Below are positions 1 through 6,337 of a stretch of 11,605 bases of DNA, one piece after another. The position numbers and the translations under genes were made by a program. The number at the start of each line of letters is the position of its first letter. Position 1 is the first letter of the stretch. Origin of the DNA: an uncultured Porphyromonadaceae bacterium (GTDB lineage Bacteria; Bacteroidota; Bacteroidia; Bacteroidales; Muribaculaceae); contig CAMWUZ010000032.1 in the NCBI GenBank assembly GCA_947177595.1, forward strand, positions 1-11,605, in the 5' to 3' direction. The notes beneath the pieces were generated by a model. The model was not told where the DNA came from. It made no database searches and worked only from the letters and a program-made list of their open reading frames with translations.

Positions 1-308
1 TTCAGTCCACAATCGTGGCAGATAACACTACCGGTAGATGGGAAACGGTAGTCAGGGTTAGAAGTAGCACAAATGAGCAGCTCCACATCTTCGGGTGCTG
101 TTCCGGTTGATTCGAGCAATTTTTCCACAGCTTTCGCTCCGAGGAAAGATGAGCCTGCTCCCTCTTGCTTGAGAATTCTACGCTCCTTGATTCCAACACG
201 CGTGGTAATCCACTCATCATTGGTATCCACCATTTTCGAGAGCATCTCGTTATCGAGCACATCATCGGGTACATAAGAGGCTATGCCTGATATTCTCGCA
301 TGTAACAT
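1..308 (-). CDS. fabH: Beta-ketoacyl-ACP synthase III, N-terminal part (runs off left edge)
   Basis: FabH condenses acetyl-CoA (or another acyl-CoA) with malonyl-ACP to start type II fatty-acid synthesis in the cytoplasm. Only the first 102 residues are present; the gene continues beyond base 1. The reading from the ATG at 308-306 starts MLHARISGIASYVPDD, which aligns in register with the E. coli start (MYTKIIGTGSYLP). The family signature TNDEWITTRVGIKERR follows at residues 29-44, and ATSNPDYRFPSTGS at 81-94 is the typical strand-loop before the active site. The catalytic Cys (C112 in E. coli), His and Asn lie outside the window, so activity cannot be judged. The frame stays open upstream to a stop near 386 and includes a TTG, but no other ATG, and the alignment favours the ATG at 308. 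It follows rpmF in the same direction after 112 nt, the classic yceD-rpmF-(plsX)-fabH order with plsX absent here. Confidence 0.93.
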   Translation of the reverse strand, partial: MLHARISGIASYVPDDVLDNEMLSKMVDTNDEWITTRVGIKERRILKQEGAGSSFLGAKAVEKLLESTGTAPEDVELLICATSNPDYRFPSTGSVICHDCGL

Positions 309-392
309 ACAGTATGTCGGTTGAGTAATTAGTTTATGAAAAAAATCTCCCAAACCGGCTGAGCCATTAAATTCGGGAGAAGTTTATTTTTA

Positions 393-413
393 CGCGCCCC
401 AAGCGGGGTAGCG
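393..413 (-). other. Small GC-rich hairpin between rpmF and fabH
   Basis: On the transcribed minus strand, CCCC-GCTT-GGGG forms a 4-bp stem. It is extended by a further 3 bp (CGC/GCG) across a small internal loop. The sequence that follows, TAAAAATAAA, is A-rich rather than U-rich, so this is a poor intrinsic terminator. It begins 8 nt after the rpmF stop codon and could act as an mRNA 3'-end stabiliser or weak attenuator between rpmF and fabH. It may also be chance. Confidence 0.3.
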
Positions 414-420
414 AAGGCTA

Positions 421-606
421 TTAAACAGCAGCAGGCTTTTCAATAGCTATTTTTCCACGATAGTATCCGCATTCGCCACAAACGGTGTGGTAGATATGCC
501 ATGAACCACAGTGGGGGCAGAGTGCGAGTGTGGGGGCAACAGCCTTGTCGTGTGTGCGACGCTTCGCTGTACGTGTCTTAGATTGTTTTCGTTTAGGATG
601 TGCCAT
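421..606 (-). CDS. rpmF: 50S ribosomal protein L32
   Basis: L32 is a small structural protein of the large ribosomal subunit. The 61-residue product begins MAHPKRKQSKTRTAKRRTHD, the near-invariant basic L32 start. It then has a zinc ribbon with C30-x2-C33 and C43-x2-C46, so this is the zinc-binding (four-Cys) form. The length matches the usual 56-64 residues. The ATG at 606 is the only start compatible with the family. It lies 31 nt downstream of yceD and upstream of fabH on the same strand, as in many bacteria, where the three are co-transcribed. No dedicated promoter is visible in the 31-nt gap, so expression probably comes from the promoter ahead of yceD. Confidence 0.97.
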   Translation of the reverse strand: MAHPKRKQSKTRTAKRRTHDKAVAPTLALCPHCGSWHIYHTVCGECGYYRGKIAIEKPAAV

Positions 607-637
607 TGTTATAATTCTTTAGTTATATTATTTCAAT

Positions 638-1231
638 TTAATCGTTTGAATCGTTGCCTGAAGCTAAATTTTTAAGAGCATCCCATCTCGGGTCGGTCAG
701 TTGCTCCTCCGCATCGTCCATAGAGTCCATCTCTTCAATGAGCTGGTTCTGCAGGTCAGCATCCTCACCGGCAGCTCCTCCTGCACGGTGCTTTTTGAGC
801 ATAGCGCTCATCTGGCGGTTGCATTTGCCGAGTGGATGAACGTGCTTGATGGGTATTGCGAGAGCCACAGTATCATAAATCATGTATGCGACATTCAGGT
901 AGTTGTCGCTTTCGGGTATAACCAGGAGATCTTCCGAGTCATCGTTATAGTCCTCGCCATACTTCACATTTATATGATAAGTTGTGTCAATGGGAAATTC
1001 AAGATCGTCAAGACATCTGTCACAAATCAATGTAACAATACCCTCCACTACAAAATCAAGCATATAAACATCACTCTTGTATTCCACGGTAAGAGTGACA
1101 TTCAGATCCGCGTCATGAACATCTTCGCTCTCCATATTGGTGAAGAACGTTTTACCCAGATGATACTCAAAAGTATGAGTTCCGGGTGCCATAGTTTTTA
1201 GAGGCAGTTTGTATTCTGTAAACTTTCCCAC
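638..1231 (-). CDS. yceD: YceD / DUF177 family protein
   Basis: YceD-family (DUF177) proteins are encoded next to rpmF across bacteria and have been linked to 23S rRNA accumulation. The biochemical role is not settled, so the link to large-subunit maturation is from family knowledge, not from this sequence. The 197-residue product has the family marks: a central CDRC motif (C70, C73) after a beta-rich N-terminal half, a third Cys at 137 in HPLGKCNRQ, an acidic low-complexity linker (about 155-178), and the C-terminal DPRWDALKNL at 180-189. It is somewhat longer than the roughly 170-residue E. coli protein. The ATG at 1231 gives a plausible start (MGKFTEYKLPLK). A promoter of exact Bacteroidetes consensus lies 27-57 nt upstream, so yceD is probably the first gene of a yceD-rpmF-fabH transcript. 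Read-through from the TPR gene is also likely, because no terminator separates them. Confidence 0.92.
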   Translation of the reverse strand: MGKFTEYKLPLKTMAPGTHTFEYHLGKTFFTNMESEDVHDADLNVTLTVEYKSDVYMLDFVVEGIVTLICDRCLDDLEFPIDTTYHINVKYGEDYNDDSEDLLVIPESDNYLNVAYMIYDTVALAIPIKHVHPLGKCNRQMSAMLKKHRAGGAAGEDADLQNQLIEEMDSMDDAEEQLTDPRWDALKNLASGNDSND

Positions 1232-1257
1232 AGCGGATACTTAATTAAAAAACTTCG

Positions 1258-1288
1258 CAAAGATAGGTATAATCTTCCGACTGACAAA
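1258..1288 (-). promoter_or_regulatory. Bacteroidetes-type promoter for yceD-rpmF-fabH
   Basis: On the minus strand, a -33 TTTG (1288-1285) is followed by exactly 19 nt and then TATCTTTG (1265-1258). This matches the Bacteroidetes sigma-ABfr consensus TTTG-N19-21-TAnnTTTG at every fixed position. It lies in the 60-nt gap between the TPR gene stop (1292) and the yceD ATG (1231). The predicted leader is therefore short, roughly 20-25 nt. Confidence 0.75.
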
Positions 1289-1291
1289 AAA

Positions 1292-1981
1292 CTAATCCTG
1301 AGATACTCCGGTCTGAATCTCCGCGCGCTTGAGATATTTCTCAATATCCAAGCCGTTTGTAGGAGCAAACTGGGGATACTCGTCAATAATTTCCTTATAG
1401 AGCGCAGCCTCAGCCTTATAGTTTTTAAGCTCACGCTGAACGGTAGCCTCTTTCATGAGGAACAGAGGAGTATAGTAGGGGTTATTGTCTGAAATCTTAG
1501 CTGCCTTACGGAAACATCCTAGAGCTTTGTCATAATCCTTGAGGTTGACATAGCAATCGCCCATAAGAGACTGGCTTGATGCACCGATGATAGATTCCTT
1601 GGGAGAATATTTTTCAAGATAGCTGATAGCTTCCTTATACTCTTTCTTATTATAGAGTAAGATAGCCGCATTGAGTGCCGCTCTGTTGCCTGCTTCATAG
1701 CCATAATTGTCAGCGACCTGCTTGTACTGCTCGAGAGCGAGGGAATCATTCCCCATTGTAGCAGTTATATCAGCCTGACCAACTGCATTGTCAGCGGCTT
1801 CAATGCCGGGACGGCGCACGGCATAAATCCATATCAGAATGAGACAAACCACTGCAAGAAGTGCCACAATGCCCCACATGATTTTTTTCTGATTGTTCTG
1901 CACTTTCTGCTCAAGCCCGGTGAGCTGGTCATTGATGTCGTCAAGCGATGTACGTGTTTCGCTTTCGTTCTGTTTAGCCAT
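1292..1981 (-). CDS. Membrane-anchored tetratricopeptide repeat protein
   Basis: This is a 229-residue protein with a short polar N-terminus, a heptad-like segment (about 12-32), one hydrophobic segment at about 34-54 (MWGIVALLAVVCLILIWIYA), and then a repeat domain. At least three TPR-like units are visible, around 99-132 (NKKEYKEAISYLEKY), 136-169 (GDCYVNLKDYDKALGCFRKA) and 173-206 (LKNYKAEAALYKEIIDEYP). The layout (N-terminal anchor followed by TPRs) resembles the YfgM/TPR_21 class of inner-membrane proteins that act with the Sec translocon or chaperones. That functional link is only by analogy, because the substrate or partner cannot be read from the sequence. The anchor with a basic end after it (VRRPG) makes the topology uncertain. 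It has its own consensus promoter upstream and reads toward yceD-rpmF-fabH, with a 60-nt gap that holds a second promoter. The start ATG at 1981 precedes MAKQNESETR and fits a normal anchored protein. Confidence 0.85.
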   Translation of the reverse strand: MAKQNESETRTSLDDINDQLTGLEQKVQNNQKKIMWGIVALLAVVCLILIWIYAVRRPGIEAADNAVGQADITATMGNDSLALEQYKQVADNYGYEAGNRAALNAAILLYNKKEYKEAISYLEKYSPKESIIGASSQSLMGDCYVNLKDYDKALGCFRKAAKISDNNPYYTPLFLMKEATVQRELKNYKAEAALYKEIIDEYPQFAPTNGLDIEKYLKRAEIQTGVSQD

Positions 1982-2054
1982 TTTATCGTTTAATTTCCTA
2001 TGTTATTTCAAAGACAGCGGGACACCCACACTATACGCGCAGGTTTCCGAGCGG

Positions 2055-2085
2055 CAAAGTTAGCATTTTTTTTGTGTACCGCAAA
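2055..2085 (-). promoter_or_regulatory. Bacteroidetes-type promoter for the TPR gene
   Basis: On the minus strand, TTTG (2085-2082), a 19-nt spacer and TAACTTTG (2062-2055) match the Bacteroidetes consensus TTTG-N19-21-TAnnTTTG at all fixed positions. It lies downstream of the xseB terminator hairpin and about 75 nt before the TPR gene ATG at 1981, giving a predicted leader of about 65-70 nt. The rest of the 1982-2176 gap holds only this promoter and the terminator. Confidence 0.75.
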
Positions 2086-2120
2086 GCCCGTGCCCGATTT
2101 TTTAGCGGATAATAAATTAA

Positions 2121-2148
2121 TGTGGCTCAATCGGTAAATCAAGCCACA
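2121..2148 (-). terminator. Rho-independent terminator after xseB
   Basis: TGTGGCT (2121-2127) and AGCCACA (2142-2148) form a perfect 7-bp stem with a 14-nt loop. On the minus strand it is followed by TTAATTTATTAT, a U-rich tail. It begins 28 nt after the xseB stop codon, so it most likely ends the helicase-DUF3256-xseA-xseB transcript and insulates the TPR promoter downstream. The long loop and the interrupted U-tract make it moderate rather than strong. Confidence 0.65.
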
Positions 2149-2176
2149 CTTACACCTTAATTATATATAACGGGTT

Positions 2177-2386
2177 TTATTTTTCAAGATCCGCGAGTAT
2201 TTTCTTGAGTTCTTCGTCGGTAGCTGTAAGCCTGCTCCTACATTCGCGAAGCAATTCCGATGCCCTGCGGGTATATTTCGCCAGGCTGTCAATGTCGCAG
2301 TTATCGCTCTGCATTGTCCTTAGAATAGAATCAAGTTCAGCAACCGCTTGATTGTATGTGAGATCTTTTACGTTTTTAAATTCCAT
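2177..2386 (-). CDS. xseB: Exodeoxyribonuclease VII small subunit
   Basis: XseB is the small helical subunit of exonuclease VII, which degrades single-stranded DNA from both ends. Several XseB copies bind the long coiled arm of each XseA. The product is 69 residues, close to the usual 60-80. It has the family pattern LTYNQAVAELDSILRTMQ (9-26) followed by a second helix with LAKYTRRASELLRECRSRL (35-53). No catalytic residues are expected in this subunit. The ATG at 2386 gives the expected start (MEFKNVKDLTYNQA). It lies 46 nt downstream of xseA, with a hairpin in the gap, and is the last gene before the terminator. Finding it directly behind a clear xseA makes the call secure despite its small size. 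Confidence 0.93.
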   Translation of the reverse strand: MEFKNVKDLTYNQAVAELDSILRTMQSDNCDIDSLAKYTRRASELLRECRSRLTATDEELKKILADLEK

Positions 2387-2409
2387 GGGTTAATGTATTT
2401 TTTAATCGG

Positions 2410-2433
2410 ACATAGTGGATCATGTCACTATGT
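2410..2433 (-). repeat. Inverted repeat (8-bp hairpin) at the xseA stop / xseA-xseB junction
   Basis: ACATAGTG (2410-2417) and CACTATGT (2426-2433) are perfect inverted repeats with an 8-nt loop. On the minus strand the hairpin starts in the last base of the xseA TAA stop codon and fills half of the 46-nt gap before xseB. The sequence after it (CCGATTAAAAAATA) is A-rich, with no U-tract, so it is not a standard terminator. It may be an mRNA processing or stability element or a partial attenuator. Confidence 0.6.
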
Positions 2434-3770
2434 TATTGGTTTATCACTGAAGTTATTTTTCCGTCACTGAAAATGGTTTCGATTGTCTCTCCGGGTTTTG
2501 CTTCTGCTGCCGATGCGACCGCTTTTCCTCCAACCCTGGTTATCGTATAACCGCGTTTAAGGGTAGCCATCGGAGAAAGTGCCTGCAAGAGCGCTTCGGC
2601 GGAGGAAAGTTTATCATTCCGACGGGCTATAATGTTGTCAACAGCGACCGAAAAAGACTGCGGCATACTTTCAAGCCGTGCAAGCTGCGGCGCAATACGT
2701 CCGGTAGTGAGCGCACGGAGAGAGGATAGACAAGAGTCCAGACGGAGCCTCTTCCGCTCAACGGCATTAATCGGCGCTACCGGCAACTGTGCTTCCATAT
2801 ATGCCAGTTGCGTGGAGCATCCCGAAATCTTGTCATTTACCGCAAGTAGCATATCCGATGCCATTTCCCGTAAACCGGCAATCAACTCCTCGGCACGCGC
2901 TATCAGCATCTCGGCAGCCGCCGTAGGAGTCTTAACCCTCACGTTTGCTACATAATCAAGCACCGTCACATCTCTTTCATGCCCGATTCCCACTACTATC
3001 GGTATCGGGAACTGAGCTACATTAGCCGCAAGATCATAATTATCAAACGATACCAGATCACTGGTAGCTCCACCACCACGAATTATCACCACACAATCCC
3101 AATCATCAATCTGCGCATTGATATTATCGAGAGCCGCAATAACAGATGCGGCGGTTTTCTCACCCTGAAGCACGGCGGGGAAAAGGCGGGTGACAAATTT
3201 GAAAGATGAGGTATTTGAATAGAGCTGATTTATAAAGTCGCCGTAGCCTGCCGCTCCCTGCGCCGAGATAACGGCGATGCGCAATGTCGGAGTGCCCCAC
3301 TCCAGACTCCTGTTCAGTTCAAGAATACCCTCGGCATCAAGACGCATGAGAATTTCGCGGCGGCGGCGCTCAACATCGCCCATTGTAAAAGATGGGTTAA
3401 TATCGTTGATTACAAACGACATACCGTACGCAGCATGATAATTCACACTGCCACGCACCATCACACGCAGCCCGGTTGCAAGTTTCTGACCGGTAAAAGT
3501 AGTGAAATTAGCACTGATCTTGTAAAACGACGAAGCCCAGATAATACCGCGCAGACGAGCGTCTATAATCCCCGTAGCCTCATTTTTATCTATCAGCTCC
3601 AAATAGCAATGTCCGCCACTCTCGCGCACATCACTCAGTTCGGCTGTAACCCAGACATTCTGCAACTGCGGCACGGAGAGCTGCATCGCAACCCTCTTGT
3701 TAAGTTCGCGCAACGAAATGGCATCAGTGCTGCCAAACTGCGGATTTTCTAAAAATGCCCTCGCATTCAT
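2433..3770 (-). CDS. xseA: Exodeoxyribonuclease VII large subunit
   Basis: XseA is the catalytic subunit of exonuclease VII, a metal-independent single-strand DNA nuclease acting in mismatch repair and processing of damaged or stalled DNA in the cytoplasm. The 445-residue product has the usual order. An OB-fold DNA-binding domain spans about 18-125 (WVTAELSDVRESGGHCYLEL at 40-59). The catalytic domain spans about 130-330 and includes the conserved RGGGATSDL (231-239) and GIGHERD (261-267), followed by VKTPTAAAEML (279-289). The coiled C-terminal arm ends with the family signature LSPMATLKRGY (398-408). All recognised motifs are intact and the length is normal (E. coli 456). The ATG overlaps the stop of the upstream DUF3256-type gene as ATGA, which suggests translational coupling. 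xseB follows after 46 nt. Confidence 0.96.
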   Translation of the reverse strand: MNARAFLENPQFGSTDAISLRELNKRVAMQLSVPQLQNVWVTAELSDVRESGGHCYLELIDKNEATGIIDARLRGIIWASSFYKISANFTTFTGQKLATGLRVMVRGSVNYHAAYGMSFVINDINPSFTMGDVERRRREILMRLDAEGILELNRSLEWGTPTLRIAVISAQGAAGYGDFINQLYSNTSSFKFVTRLFPAVLQGEKTAASVIAALDNINAQIDDWDCVVIIRGGGATSDLVSFDNYDLAANVAQFPIPIVVGIGHERDVTVLDYVANVRVKTPTAAAEMLIARAEELIAGLREMASDMLLAVNDKISGCSTQLAYMEAQLPVAPINAVERKRLRLDSCLSSLRALTTGRIAPQLARLESMPQSFSVAVDNIIARRNDKLSSAEALLQALSPMATLKRGYTITRVGGKAVASAAEAKPGETIETIFSDGKITSVINQ

Positions 3771-4408
3771 GATGCCGGAACAAACTTCTTGCCGTTCCAG
3801 CGATACGTCATCACACTCTTCAACGACGGCGCAACGATTTCGTAAAGTTCGGGCGAAACAAATTTAGAGGTGTTATTTGTCAAGGTAAGCTGTTTTGCTT
3901 CCGGATCAAAGCTGTAGCTAATCAGCAAAAACGGAATGATACCCTCGACTTCACCTATATTCTCCTTATCGTCATCTGTGAGCCAATCGGCAAGAACGGG
4001 CTTTACAAACACTGAGTTTGTGACATTATTTGACCAATCCTTGCTGAACACCGCCATCTGGCTATCGGGAGCAGGAGTGGCTACAGTGGTTATCAATGCT
4101 ATAACCGAATCACCGTCTGCAGTGGGAATAACCACAAGCTCATAGGTTGAAGCATCAGTCATGTTAATCTCCATTTTCGCAGGTGAAAGAGCTGTTATTC
4201 TTGACTTACCGTCCATAGCGTTTTTTGACGGTGTCGTCATACCGCTATTGAAATAGTCAATCATATCCAGCTTTGTGTTCAGATCAAGAAGAGGAAACAC
4301 ATTCTGAGGAGCCTCAGCAAAAGCGTTGGCGGCTGTGAGCTGCGCAAAAGCAGCCCCTGCACCGACCAGTAGCATGAACGCTACGGCAAAAAATCTTGAT
4401 AATTTCAT
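3767..4408 (-). CDS. Secreted DUF3256-type protein of unknown function
   Basis: This 213-residue protein has a clear Sec signal peptide: MKLSRFFAVAFMLLVGAGAA followed by a likely signal peptidase I site at AFA-Q (residues 20-23). The mature part begins with an AP...FPLLDLNTKLDMIDYFNSG segment (about 33-56). I recognise this as typical of DUF3256, a Bacteroidales-restricted family of unknown function; the assignment is from memory of the family and not from a search. There is no Cys after the signal, so it is probably a periplasmic or exported protein rather than a lipoprotein. The remainder looks beta-rich, with alternating hydrophobic strands (ELVVIPTADGDSVIALITTV) and no catalytic motif I can name. 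It sits 7 nt downstream of the DEAD-box helicase gene and overlaps xseA by 4 nt (ATGA). It is therefore almost certainly co-transcribed with cytoplasmic nucleic-acid enzymes despite being exported. Confidence 0.75.
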   Translation of the reverse strand: MKLSRFFAVAFMLLVGAGAAFAQLTAANAFAEAPQNVFPLLDLNTKLDMIDYFNSGMTTPSKNAMDGKSRITALSPAKMEINMTDASTYELVVIPTADGDSVIALITTVATPAPDSQMAVFSKDWSNNVTNSVFVKPVLADWLTDDDKENIGEVEGIIPFLLISYSFDPEAKQLTLTNNTSKFVSPELYEIVAPSLKSVMTYRWNGKKFVPAS

Positions 4409-4415
4409 CGACAGT

Positions 4416-6194
4416 TTATTTCTTTTTGGACTTTTTCGTTTTCTTACCTGCAGACCTACTCTTTTTCAGAAAATATTCATAGGTCGATTCAGGCTCATTG
4501 ACAATATCAACGCCTTTAGACTTTCTTGTGCTTGCACGCGCATAGTCCTTATCGGGATTTGCTATTTCGCTATATATACGCTTTCCGAGGAAATCGGCTC
4601 CGGTCAATCCGGTCACTACCCTGCGGGCATCTCCCTTTGGCACATCAAACAGCGAGTAGTGAGGCATCAGATCGATTCTGCCCACATCCACCCTCTTGCC
4701 TTCGACAAGATGATTGAGCATATCAATGAGGTTACCTGCATAAAATCCGTCACCCTTACCGGCATTGATATATATCCGTGCCATACCGCGATCGGCTGTC
4801 CTGCGGTCTTTTTCCTTCTCGTTGCGAGGTTTTTCATGCTCCTTCTTTTCCTTTCTGGGTTTCTCATCGATAAAATCGATTGAAGGAGCATCGCGATAAT
4901 ACTCGAGAAGCCTGTTAAACTCCAGAGAGAGTACTCTTTTGAGCAAATCTTCCTGCGAGAGCCAACTGAGCTTACGGCTCACTCCGGGCATATATTTGTT
5001 GATTTCCTCATCGTCAACCTTGACTTTCTCGATTCTATCGGCGAGATTGTAAAGTTGCTTTTCAATGATATGCTCGGGAGTCGGCACCTCCTTGCGCTCA
5101 AACTTCTTGCCGATTTTCTTTTCAATCTCACGGAGTTTGCCTTTTTCACGCGAATGGATGATAGCCACACTCACACCGGTTTTACCAGCGCGCCCGGTTC
5201 GTCCTGAACGGTGGGTATATACAGCGGTGTCATCGGGCAGACCATAGTTGATAACATGAGTGAGGTCATCAACATCAAGCCCGCGCGCCGCAACATCAGT
5301 GGCAACAAGTAGAGTAATCACTCTGTCACGGAATTTCTTCATCACAATATCACGCTGCTGCTGGGAAAGATCACCGTGCAAAGCGTCGGCATTGTATCCG
5401 TCCTGAATGAGCCTGTCGGCTATCTCCTGAGTATCGCGACGGGTGCGGCAGAAAATAATGGCATATATATTCGGAGAATCATCTGCGATACGCTTCAAGG
5501 CTAGATACTTGTCTCGCGCGTTCACCATATAATATATATGCTTCACATTTGCAGAGCCTTCATTACGGTTTCCAACAACAAATTCTACCGGCGAGTGCAT
5601 ATATTTCTTCGCTATTCTGGCTATCCCATCAGGCATAGTAGCCGAGAACATTAGCATCTTTCTTTCGTCAGGCACATGAGCGAGAATAGCATCGATAGAA
5701 TCAAGGAAGCCCATATTGAGCATCTCATCGGCTTCGTCGAGAACAACGGTGTGCACATCACCCAGATCCACAACACCTCTCTTAATCAGGTCAATCAAAC
5801 GACCCGGTGTAGCCACGATAATCTGCACGCCACCCTTGAGGGCGCGTATCTGACTCTCTATACTTGAGCCGCCGTAAACCGGAAGAACTTTCACCGCCGG
5901 CATATACTTGGAAAAATCAGCCAAATCACTGCCGATCTGGAGACAAAGCTCTCTGGTAGGCGACAGGATAAGAGCCTGCGGACGATTAATCCCGGGATCA
6001 ATGCGCTGGAGCACCGGCAGACCGAAAGCGGCGGTCTTACCTGTACCGGTCTGGGCAAGAGCCACCACATCGGTATCCTCATTAAGAAGATGGGGTATCA
6101 CCTTCTCCTGCACAGGCATCGGGTTCTCAAATCCAAGTTCTTCTATAGCGCGACGCAGATCATCTCTAACGCCTAATTCTTCAAATGTCTTCAT
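4416..6194 (-). CDS. DEAD-box ATP-dependent RNA helicase with DbpA-type RNA-binding domain
   Basis: This is a cytoplasmic RNA helicase of the DeaD/CsdA class, expected to remodel structured RNA in ribosome assembly, cold response or mRNA decay. From the ATG at 6194 the product is 592 residues. The Q motif region spans 3-33 and motif I is AQTGTGKT (47-54). These are followed by PTRELCLQ (79-86), TPGR (129-132), DEAD (153-156), SAT (184-186), ATDVAARGLD (298-307) and HRSGRTGR (328-335). After a charged Lys/Glu/Arg linker (about 443-470), residues 471-545 (ARIYINAGKGDGFYAGNLID...) match the DbpA/CsdA RNA-binding domain. The C-terminus is Lys-rich. An open frame extends 11 codons further upstream, but MKTFEELGV is the conserved family start, and a -7-like element lies inside the extension. 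It is the first gene of a block continuing with the DUF3256-type gene, xseA and xseB, and is divergent from the histidine kinase gene. Confidence 0.94.
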   Translation of the reverse strand: MKTFEELGVRDDLRRAIEELGFENPMPVQEKVIPHLLNEDTDVVALAQTGTGKTAAFGLPVLQRIDPGINRPQALILSPTRELCLQIGSDLADFSKYMPAVKVLPVYGGSSIESQIRALKGGVQIIVATPGRLIDLIKRGVVDLGDVHTVVLDEADEMLNMGFLDSIDAILAHVPDERKMLMFSATMPDGIARIAKKYMHSPVEFVVGNRNEGSANVKHIYYMVNARDKYLALKRIADDSPNIYAIIFCRTRRDTQEIADRLIQDGYNADALHGDLSQQQRDIVMKKFRDRVITLLVATDVAARGLDVDDLTHVINYGLPDDTAVYTHRSGRTGRAGKTGVSVAIIHSREKGKLREIEKKIGKKFERKEVPTPEHIIEKQLYNLADRIEKVKVDDEEINKYMPGVSRKLSWLSQEDLLKRVLSLEFNRLLEYYRDAPSIDFIDEKPRKEKKEHEKPRNEKEKDRRTADRGMARIYINAGKGDGFYAGNLIDMLNHLVEGKRVDVGRIDLMPHYSLFDVPKGDARRVVTGLTGADFLGKRIYSEIANPDKDYARASTRKSKGVDIVNEPESTYEYFLKKSRSAGKKTKKSKKK

Positions 6195-6213
6195 CAATAA
6201 TATATTTAAGTTA

Positions 6214-6221
6214 CAAAGATA
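6214..6221 (-). promoter_or_regulatory. Possible -7 element for the DEAD-box helicase operon
   Basis: TATCTTTG on the minus strand matches the Bacteroidetes -7 element TAnnTTTG and lies 20 nt before the helicase ATG at 6194. No TTTG occurs 19-21 nt upstream, so only half of the consensus is present. The 143-nt divergent region (6195-6337) is AT-rich. I see no complete consensus promoter for the plus-strand kinase gene in it. Confidence 0.4.
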
Positions 6222-6337
6222 CAACAATCCAAAACAAGATTTATATCACCATTTACCATTTTTTCATTCTTTATTTATTAAATTCGCATCCGTTTCGCCC
6301 GCTGATCAGCAATAATAGCGACCGCAACTCGTTTTGT

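Noticed and set aside
2..274. A 90-codon minus-strand frame over the left edge
   Set aside because: It is out of frame with the clear FabH translation on the same strand.
309..386. An open frame in register upstream of fabH, with a possible TTG start
   Set aside because: The ATG at 308 aligns exactly with known FabH N-termini. The extension has no ATG and no conserved residues.
701..1201. A 166-codon plus-strand frame antisense to yceD
   Set aside because: The yceD product carries clear DUF177 motifs on the other strand, while this frame shows no family features and no start context of its own.
6195..6227. An 11-codon N-terminal extension of the DEAD-box helicase
   Set aside because: The conserved family start is MKTFEELG at 6194, and the extension contains the -7-like element TATCTTTG.
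6185..6337. A 51-codon N-terminal extension of the histidine kinase, including a hydrophobic stretch
   Set aside because: The stretch is AT-rich intergenic-type sequence and would overlap the divergent helicase start. Starting at 6338 gives a normal two-TM kinase.
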